DNA from: Limnohabitans sp. T6-5
GTDB taxonomy: Bacteria > Pseudomonadota > Gammaproteobacteria > Burkholderiales > Burkholderiaceae_C
Length of the DNA: 64,000 nt
NCBI RefSeq assembly: GCF_003063315.1
Contig: NZ_NERV01000001.1
Span: 496,001 to 560,000 of the forward strand
Direction of reading: 5' to 3'
The notes below the pieces were generated by a model, which was given only the letters and a program-made list of their open reading frames with translations, did no database searches and had not been told where the DNA came from. Each line of letters starts with the position of its first letter. Within the stretch, counting starts at the first letter, position 1. Shown here in pieces: positions 45,698-51,675 of the stretch. The position numbers and the translations under genes are program-made.

Positions 45698-47176
45698 ATG
45701 AATCACCTTGTAGAGGAAGTATTCCGCACAGAAGGCGTACCAGAGTTCACATTTGTGAAACCACCGAATTTCGGAGAGTTGCTTGTGGATATCCGAAATC
45801 CAGGAAAGCCTGTTATCGTAGAAGGGCAGTCAGGAACTGGGAAGACCACAGCAGTCAAGAAGATTCTTGAAGATGCACTGCCTGGCGCAGGTTTTGAATA
45901 TCTTTCTGCGCGCAAAAGCAAAGATATGCCAAGAATTATTGAAATTGCAAACAACGCACCCAAAGGACGATTTGTACTCGATGACTTTCATCGATTAGAA
46001 AGTGCACTGCAGGCTAAAATTGGGGATATCATAAAAATTTCTGCTGAAGAATACGATGATGACACACACCCTAAAATTATTATTATTGGAATTAATCGTG
46101 TTGGCAGCGAGCTTATTCAACTTGTCCACGACATTGCAAAAAGATGCGGAATTCATCGCATAGAACCTGCTTCAATTGAATCAACAACTGAATTAATTAA
46201 AAAAGGCGAGGCAAAGCTTTCGATTTCCATTCAAAATCATGAAGGTATTTTCAGAGAAACACGTGGCGATTATTGGCTAACACAGCAAGCTTGCCAGTCC
46301 ATCTGCTTAAGCAATAACGTTATCCAGACTCAACAAGCATCTCGTCGAGTTGAATGGAAACCAGATGAGTTACGAACGCGCATTGTGCAAAAGCTGGAAC
46401 ATGCTTATCAGGCAGCCGTCAAAGAGTTCTGCAGAGGTAAACGCTTCAGAGCTACAAATGACCCATACCTTAAGCTACTGAAATGTGTAGGCGAACAAAA
46501 TAGCTCAATAGTCGACATAACTGAGCTTGCAAACGCAAATGAAGAAGTTCGAGGGAGTATAAACAATATCAAAGAGAAGCGACTTTCAAATCTAATCGAA
46601 TCAAAACCTCTCTGCGATCAATATTTTTACTATAATCCAGAAACAAAAATATTCGCAATCGAGGACCCTGCCCTTTTTTACTACATCAAGCATCTAAAGT
46701 GGGATGATATTCGCGGAGAATGCGGCTTTCGGGCTGGTCAAAAGGAATATGACTTTGATTTTGCAATTTCTTTTGCCGGCGAAAATAGAGTTTTAGCTGA
46801 AATTATCGCGACACAACTTCAATCATTAGACTGTGCAGTTTTCTATGATGAGTGGTTCGAGGCAAATTTCTTAGGTAAAGCATGGCAAAAAAGTTTTGCA
46901 AGCATTTTTGGTGAGAAATCTAGGTTTGTTGTTTGCCTACTCGACAAATATCATGCAGAAAAAATATGGCCATCCTTTGAGAGAGAATGCTTTTCTCCGC
47001 GTGTCGCCGAGGCTGCAATCATTCCCATATACCTTGATAACACGCCAATTGTTGGAATCCCTAATGACATCGTTGGAATTTCATTCAAGAAATACCAAGA
47101 TTTTGGAGATGATTTACCAAACAAAGTGACAGATGAAATCATATTTAAACTATTTGAACGCCTAGAAGGCGTATAA
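45698..47176 (+). CDS. P-loop ATPase - TIR domain fusion protein (putative anti-phage effector)
   Basis: A 492-residue protein encoded in AT-rich DNA. The N-terminal ATPase has Walker A GQSGTGKTT (43-51), a Walker B-like RFVLDDFHR (D95/D96) and a sensor-like IIIIGINR (N133). A helical/winged region follows (~230-330, VDITELANANEEVRGSINNIKEKRL). The C-terminal TIR domain begins at YDFDFAISFAGENR (351), continues through AVFYDEWFEANFLGK, and has WPSFERE (W424, E428/E430) where NADase TIRs keep the catalytic Glu. Architecture suggests ATP-driven sensing that switches on NAD+ cleavage or TIR signalling. AAGGA precedes the ATG at 45698; an earlier ATG at 45659 is weaker. Confidence 0.82.
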   Translation: MNHLVEEVFRTEGVPEFTFVKPPNFGELLVDIRNPGKPVIVEGQSGTGKTTAVKKILEDALPGAGFEYLSARKSKDMPRIIEIANNAPKGRFVLDDFHRLESALQAKIGDIIKISAEEYDDDTHPKIIIIGINRVGSELIQLVHDIAKRCGIHRIEPASIESTTELIKKGEAKLSISIQNHEGIFRETRGDYWLTQQACQSICLSNNVIQTQQASRRVEWKPDELRTRIVQKLEHAYQAAVKEFCRGKRFRATNDPYLKLLKCVGEQNSSIVDITELANANEEVRGSINNIKEKRLSNLIESKPLCDQYFYYNPETKIFAIEDPALFYYIKHLKWDDIRGECGFRAGQKEYDFDFAISFAGENRVLAEIIATQLQSLDCAVFYDEWFEANFLGKAWQKSFASIFGEKSRFVVCLLDKYHAEKIWPSFERECFSPRVAEAAIIPIYLDNTPIVGIPNDIVGISFKKYQDFGDDLPNKVTDEIIFKLFERLEGV

Positions 47177-47358
47177 ATGAGTAGCAATATTAATGTTTAC
47201 ATTGGTTATTGAATGACGCCAACCACCCTCAAGACGACAGTCATAGGCGAGTTGAGTCAAGCAAATCCAGCTGAGCAAACCCATTCCTAAATGGCATGGG
47301 CATCAAATTGACAACCTATCCCCTCAAAGTGCCCCCTACACGCCTTCCTACGCTGCCC

Positions 47359-47535
47359 TTATGCCACGCACACCCGCTTAGCTTTGGGGGTCAGCGGCAT
47401 AGCGAGTGGGTACAACGAGGTGCTGCTGAAATGCAAGCCCTCACCGATACTGGCCTTTTCGTCCAAGGGGGCGCTAGGGGTGTGAATGCTCTTAGGCTTT
47501 TCCAACTTGGCATCGTTCTCAAACCATCCTTTCAT
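47359..47535 (-). CDS. possible short ORF, 58 codons
   Basis: Begins [16 protein letters not shown] and ends KRVCVA. Codon use looks gene-like, but there is no good ribosome site and no recognised family; it may be a remnant. It lies in the 882-bp stretch 47177-48058, which otherwise holds a fragment of the helicase gene and nothing else I can support. Confidence 0.25.
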   Translation of the reverse strand: MKGWFENDAKLEKPKSIHTPSAPLDEKASIGEGLHFSSTSLYPLAMPLTPKAKRVCVA

Positions 47536-47663
47536 CTACGAGTGAATCCATGTCGGGCGTCAGGCTCAGTAACGGGTGAACAGACCATGCCCTTTAAGAA
47601 AAACTCGCGTGCCGTCTTCTGCACTATAGCGATCACCGATTCAATTCTGATTGCCCGCCTGAC

Positions 47664-47823
47664 GCGCCGTGCGCGGGTCATGCCCACGTTCATGCGGCGG
47701 ATGTCAGACAGGAAGCCAATCTCGCCTTGGGGGTTGCTGCGTGTCAAGGTGATGGCAATGATGTCGCGCTCTTGGCCCTGAAACGAATCGACGGTGCCCA
47801 CGCTGAGCCTGCGTTGCAGCAGC
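47664..47823 (-). pseudogene. helicase 3'-end fragment 1
   Basis: About 160 bp nearly identical to 51799-51958 of the Upf1-like helicase gene, encoding [20 protein letters not shown] to [10 protein letters not shown]. It is cut at both ends: upstream (helicase N-terminal side) it stops after the QQRRL codons, and downstream the frame continues into unrelated sequence (VRRAIRIES). Same orientation as the intact gene. Confidence 0.88.
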
Positions 47824-48058
47824 TGTTCACGCAGCCGTTAAAGACTCCATGCACACCACGGCACGCGCCCCCACAGCACAGGCACAGCGCTAGACCGTTC
47901 GCTGAAGTACAGACTGTGCAGGGCTGACAACACAGACTGCATGCAAACCTTGGCTTGAGCCCAGGCCCCGGGCGCCGCGCTCTGCGGCGCTGTCAGCGCA
48001 CTGCCCATGGGGCCAGGTCTCGCCGTCATGGTGTCAACGCCAACAAAAAGGGATTTGC

Positions 48059-49225
48059 ATGCAAGCTCGTCACACCCCACTCAACGTGACCAGCGCCAGC
48101 CTAGAGGAACTTGCTGGGTTGCACGCCCGGCCCTGCCTGTCTCTGTACATGGGCACCCACCGCAGTCACCCCGATAACCAGCAAGACCCGGTCCGTTTTC
48201 GCCATCTGGTTGGCGCACTGAAGACATCCCTGCACCACCAAGCGCCCGATGCCCTACGCGCCCTCATCGCGCCATTTGAGGCCTTGGAAAACGACCACGC
48301 GTTTTGGGAGCACACGCTCGACGGGCTGGTGGTGATGGGGGCGACTGATTTTTTCCGCATCTACGTTTTGCCCAGACCGGTGGCCGACTTGGCGGTGGTG
48401 GCCGACAGCTTTCACACCCAACCTTTGCGGCAATTTTTGCAATCGAATGAGCGTTACCAAGTGTTGGCTTTGAGCTTGAACAAGGTGCAACTGTTCGAGG
48501 GCAACCGCGACAGCCTGGAGGCTTTGAGCTTGGCGTCAGAGGTTCCGCGCTCTTCAAGCGACACGAGCAGCGACCGCCAACAAACGGCGCACAGCTCGGT
48601 GTCATCGTATGGTGGCGTGGGCACTGGCCATTCGGCCATGCACCACGGGCAAGGCGGCAAGAAAGACGGCATGGACAGCGAGGTGGAGCGCTTTTTCCGG
48701 GCGGTGGATCGGGCAGTGCAGGCGCACCACTCCGACGTCTCGGGCTTGCCCCTCATGCTGGCCGCGTTGCCTGAACACCACCACCTGTTTCAGGCCATCA
48801 GCCACAATCCGCGGCTGATGAAGCAGGGCCTGCTCATCAACCCCGAGAACATGAGCCCCACCGAGTTGCAGCAACGCGCCTGGGCAGTGGCCGCCCCGGC
48901 ACAACAGGCCCAACAAAGCGCTTGGTGCGACGATTACGCCGCAGCCAAAGCGAAGGGGCTGGGCAGCGACAACCTGGCCGATGTGGCGCATGCGGCCACA
49001 GCCGGGCGCGTAGGCACCTTGTTGATCGAAGCCGGTCGCCTGGTCGCCGGGCGCATCGACGGCACAACAGGCCGCATCGACTATTCCGAACTCGGCTACC
49101 CCAGGGTCGACGATGTGTTGGACGACCTGGGTACGTTGGTTGAGAAATTAGGCGGCCAAGTGCATGTTCTGGCGGCCGAACGCATGCCCACAACCACGGG
49201 TGTTGCGGCGAGTTATCGCCACTGA
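48059..49225 (+). CDS. baeRF-family (archaeo-eukaryotic release-factor-like) protein
   Basis: A 388-residue protein of the bacterial eRF1-like (baeRF) group. Recognisable parts are the N-terminal ARPCLSLYMGTHRSHPDNQQDPVRFRHLV, a middle domain (FFRIYVLPRPVADLAVVADSFHTQPL) and a C-terminal L7Ae-like part (ADVAHAATAGRVGTLLIEAGRLVAGRID). A Ser/Gly/His-rich loop replaces the release-factor GGQ region: SSYGGVGTGHSAMHHGQGGKK. The family is predicted to act at ribosomes under stress; no biochemical role is established here. AAGGGA precedes the ATG. It lies between helicase fragments in the accessory region. Confidence 0.72.
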   Translation: MQARHTPLNVTSASLEELAGLHARPCLSLYMGTHRSHPDNQQDPVRFRHLVGALKTSLHHQAPDALRALIAPFEALENDHAFWEHTLDGLVVMGATDFFRIYVLPRPVADLAVVADSFHTQPLRQFLQSNERYQVLALSLNKVQLFEGNRDSLEALSLASEVPRSSSDTSSDRQQTAHSSVSSYGGVGTGHSAMHHGQGGKKDGMDSEVERFFRAVDRAVQAHHSDVSGLPLMLAALPEHHHLFQAISHNPRLMKQGLLINPENMSPTELQQRAWAVAAPAQQAQQSAWCDDYAAAKAKGLGSDNLADVAHAATAGRVGTLLIEAGRLVAGRIDGTTGRIDYSELGYPRVDDVLDDLGTLVEKLGGQVHVLAAERMPTTTGVAASYRH

Positions 49226-49246
49226 AGACACCCAGCCTCATCCCCG

Positions 49247-49561
49247 TCATCCTTGGATGGGTTTTCCAATCAGTTCACGGGCCAGCTCAAACTCGGGTGC
49301 TTGTGCGTCATAGGCTTGGCGAACGGCGGGGTTAGCCAGCCGTTCGGCTTTCACGTCTTTCAGGTTTTTCACGCCGATTCCTCCTTTGTCTGGCGAATCC
49401 ATCGCATGGTGTTTGCCCTCATAAGCCTCAATCAAGCTTGAGAGCACATCCAGGCGTTCACCTTCGGGTGAGTCAGACGATGGGTCTTGGTCCACCAGCG
49501 ATGACACCACGCGCAATGCTGCGCGGTGATCTTTTTCTGTGCGAATGGGGGTGATTTCCAA
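49247..49561 (-). pseudogene. chimeric antitoxin remnant (HigA N-terminus joined to a second antitoxin)
   Basis: 104 codons from a TTG (AAGGAAAG leader). Residues 1-58 (EITPIRTEKDHRAAL to GERLDVLSSLIEAYEGKHHAMDSPD) match the N-terminal half of HigA-type antitoxins. Residues 63-100 (VKNLKDVKAERLANPAVRQAYDAQ, PEFELARELI) match the start of a different XRE antitoxin family. Both helix-turn-helix domains are absent; the frame stops at GKPIQG. It cannot bind DNA as known relatives do. No complete toxin frame is adjacent. Confidence 0.7.
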
Positions 49562-49670
49562 GATGCTTTCCTTGACGTTCAGGGCGGCATGTTAGTCCTG
49601 AATTGGGGCTGGCTGGTAACGTTCGGTGGTTCTACCTTTGACGTTTTGTCACGGGTTGACACTGACGGCC

Positions 49671-49723
49671 CGGCGGATTTCAGACAAGAAGCCGATCTCG
49701 CCTTGGGTGTTGCTGCGCGTCAA
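49671..49723 (-). pseudogene. helicase 3'-end fragment 2
   Basis: About 53 bp matching 51831-51883 of the helicase gene (encoding [16 protein letters not shown] with small changes), in the same orientation. It lies in the 223-bp spacer between the chimeric antitoxin and higB. Confidence 0.75.
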
Positions 49724-49749
49724 AGTTCTGTTTGTCGCTCAAGATGGAT

Positions 49750-49778
49750 TTGACTCAATATGTCTTTAAGTCCATAAT
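49750..49778 (+). promoter_or_regulatory. sigma70-type promoter of higBA
   Basis: TTGACT (49750-49755), a 17-bp spacer, and CATAAT (49773-49778). The expected transcription start, about seven bases downstream, coincides with the toxin ATG at 49785, and no ribosome site is present, so the mRNA is predicted to be leaderless. Confidence 0.6.
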
Positions 49779-49784
49779 TTTGCA

Positions 49785-50175
49785 ATGACTTGGACTGTTC
49801 TGTTTCACGATGCCTTCGACGCTGAGTTCGAAGCTTTGGTCGAGGAGCTTCAAGACGAACTCTTGGCACATGCCAAGTTGCTGGCGACGTTTGGACCTGA
49901 TTTGGGGCGACCTACCGTCGATACCCTGAAGGGTTCACGACACAGTAACATGAAGGAACTTCGGTTTTCCTGGAATGGTCAGGTTTGGCGAGTGGCCTTT
50001 GCCTTCGATCCCCGCCGACAAGCCATCTTGCTTGTGGGTGGAGATAAAGGTGGGGGCAGATCAACGCAGGTTTTACAAGCGCTTACTCACGGTGGCCGAT
50101 GCGCGTTACGACGATCATCTGGGCACTTTGAGTCAATCAACCAAGGAGTCCAAAAATGGCAAGAAAACTCGATGA
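49785..50175 (+). pseudogene. higB: HigB/RelE-type toxin, frameshifted
   Basis: The first ~92 codons (TWTVLFHDAFDAEFEALVEEL, MKELRFSWNGQVWRVAFAFD, AILLVGGDKGG) match RelE/HigB toxins. In the G-run GGTGGGGGC near 50051-50060 the family frame shifts: the expected continuation ADQRRFYKRLLTVADARYDDHL is encoded in the +1 frame and ends at 50175, while the original frame runs to 50180 with unrelated sequence. One extra G explains this. Catalytic C-terminal residues are therefore lost unless frameshifting occurs. It overlaps the start of higA. Confidence 0.8.
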
Positions 50176-50509
50176 CGTGATGGCTGCGCTGCCCAAAGAT
50201 CGGAAAAAACGGGTGGAGGATCGGGCCATGGAATTGGCGACACTCAAAGACCTTCGCCATGCAGCTCAGCAAACACAAGAGCAAATGGCTGCCGCCTTGG
50301 GGGTGCGTCAGGACACCATTTCTCGCTTGGAAAAGCGCAGCGACATGCTGCTTTCAACGATGCGCCACTATGTGGAAAGCATGGGCGGCAAGCTGGAACT
50401 GGTGGCCAAGTTTCCTGATCGCCCGTCAGTGGTGATCGACCACTTGGGAGGTGAAGTCACCCTCAACAAGCGCGCAGGTGCTGCCCGCCGATCACGGGCA
50501 GCGGCCTAG
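50156..50509 (+). CDS. higA: HigA-type XRE antitoxin
   Basis: A 117-residue antitoxin with an XRE helix-turn-helix (LRHAAQQTQEQMAAALGVRQDTISRLEKRSD, about residues 40-70) and a C-terminal dimerisation segment (MRHYVESMGGKLELVAKFPD). It would bind the toxin and repress the module. Its start overlaps the 3' end of the toxin frame. It is intact although the toxin is frameshifted, which is the viable state. Confidence 0.88.
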   Translation: MARKLDDVMAALPKDRKKRVEDRAMELATLKDLRHAAQQTQEQMAAALGVRQDTISRLEKRSDMLLSTMRHYVESMGGKLELVAKFPDRPSVVIDHLGGEVTLNKRAGAARRSRAAA

Positions 50510-50597
50510 TTGCCAACTGGGGTACAACTTGCACCCCCCTTGCGCTGCAAGCCCCTGACGGCAAACAGCGCTCAAGCAGGCACCAATTTATAGATTC

Positions 50598-50755
50598 GGC
50601 CCGATGAAGTCTGAACCGTGTGTTGCCAGTTGGGAGGATTTTGTGGGAGCTTGCCCTGCAAGCGAAAAGTCTGTGATCCACAAGCATCCAATCGCCAGCA
50701 GGGCTGGCTCCTACAAGATGCGAGATTGAAGTCGACCTGCAAACTTCATCGGGCC
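50598..50755. mobile_element. MITE-like element with 13-bp perfect terminal inverted repeats
   Basis: Terminal repeats GGCCCGATGAAGT (50598-50610) and ACTTCATCGGGCC (50743-50755) are perfect; similarity extends outward about eight more bases with mismatches. Inside are two head-to-head hairpins, GTGGGAGCTTGCCCTGCAAGC and GCCAGCAGGGCTGGC with CTCCTAC. It is 158 bp and non-coding. Nothing else is supported in the spacer 50510-50774. Confidence 0.6.
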
Positions 50756-50774
50756 AGATCAATAGGCCACCTCA

Positions 50775-51040
50775 CGCGCCGAACGGTAGCCCCCCACCCC
50801 CCTTCACATAAGCCAGTAACTCCACAAAAAACGGATGCCTGCAAAGCGTAGACGAATCACCCACCAGCAGCAGCTTGCGCCGTACACGGGTCATGCCCAC
50901 GTTCATGCGGCGGATGTCGGACAAGAAGCCGATCTCGCCTTGAGGGTTGCTGCGCGTCAAGGTGATGGCCATGATGTCGCGCTCTTGGCCCTGAAACGAT
51001 TCGACGGTGCCCACGCTAAGTCGGCGTTGCAGGGGCAAAC
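50775..51040 (-). pseudogene. helicase 3'-end fragment 3
   Basis: About 265 bp matching 51699-51960, covering [21 protein letters not shown] to LLAYVKGGGG, nearly the whole 3' end of the helicase gene except the last codons. It still reads as an open frame from an ATG at 51065 but lacks the ATPase core. Same orientation as the intact gene; brnTA lies between this fragment and the intact 3' end. Confidence 0.9.
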
Positions 51041-51056
51041 TCAGCAGCAGTCGAAT

Positions 51057-51095
51057 ATTAGCCATACAAACGTATGGATATTTTTATGGCTTAAT
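51057..51095. promoter_or_regulatory. nested dyads upstream of brnT
   Basis: An outer repeat ATTAGCCATA (51057-51066) with TATGGCTTAAT (51085-51095), and an inner CCATAC-N4-GTATGG (51062-51077), end 13 bp before the brnT ATG. This is a likely BrnA/BrnTA operator. Confidence 0.5.
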
Positions 51096-51108
51096 GCTAC
51101 GATGAACC

Positions 51109-51399
51109 ATGACCGCAGCTCAATTCGAATGGGATGACAACAAGGATGCTGAAAACCAGGCCAAGCATCAGGTGTCATTCCGGGACGCGCAAGCCGCATT
51201 CACTGATCCGCACCGCGTGATCGCCAAAGACTTGGCGCACAGTGAATCCGAAGAGCGTTTTTACTGTATCGGCAAAGCAGGTGGAGGCATCTTGACCGTG
51301 CGCTTCACCTACAGGCGCAAAGTCATTCGAATCATTGGGGCAGGCTATTGGCGTAAAGGAAAGGCAATTTATGAAAAAGAAGATCGTTTACACGGATGA
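51109..51399 (+). CDS. brnT: BrnT-type toxin
   Basis: RelE-fold ribonuclease toxin of 96 residues. FEWDDNKDAENQAKHQVSFRDAQAAFTDP is the family signature (EWD...NK...KHGVSF), followed by ERFYCIGKAGGGILTVRFTYR and the conserved IRIIGAGYWRKG with a slightly changed RxIS(A)R motif. Complete and in frame. It overlaps the antitoxin gene downstream, the usual order for brnTA. Confidence 0.9.
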   Translation: MTAAQFEWDDNKDAENQAKHQVSFRDAQAAFTDPHRVIAKDLAHSESEERFYCIGKAGGGILTVRFTYRRKVIRIIGAGYWRKGKAIYEKEDRLHG

Positions 51400-51649
51400 G
51401 CCCATGGGCGATGTTGAGGTGGTCGCGGATTTTCTGCCGTCACCTGCCGAGTTGGCATTCAAGGAAGATGGCGTGAAAGTCACGCTGGCCCTGAGCAAGA
51501 GCAGCGTGGAGTTTTTCAAGTCTGAGGCGTCCAAGCACCACACCCAGTACCAGCGCATGATCCGCCGCTTGCTGGATTCATACGTTGAAACTCAAAGCAC
51601 CGTTAACACCAAGGCGAAACCCACCGTGCGCAAGCGCGCAGCGATTTAG
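51371..51649 (+). CDS. brnA: BrnA-type antitoxin
   Basis: A 92-residue antitoxin: the N-terminal part holds KEDGVKVTLALSKSSVEFFKSEASKHHTQYQRMIRRLLDSYV, a ribbon-helix-helix DNA-binding fold typical of BrnA. It starts at ATG 51371, 29 bp inside brnT. It neutralises BrnT and represses the module. The tail is basic (VRKRAAI). Confidence 0.88.
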   Translation: MKKKIVYTDEPMGDVEVVADFLPSPAELAFKEDGVKVTLALSKSSVEFFKSEASKHHTQYQRMIRRLLDSYVETQSTVNTKAKPTVRKRAAI

Positions 51650-51675
51650 GTCTAAGGCATCGCAGCACGACTGTT

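Noticed and set aside
47580..47670. Extension of helicase fragment 1 into a new domain ([22 protein letters not shown])
   Set aside because: The joined sequence has no recognisable family and probably results from an accidental junction.
50775..51065. Independent small gene with the QGQERD motif
   Set aside because: It is a copied 3' end of the adjacent helicase with no ATP-binding part; treated as a fragment.
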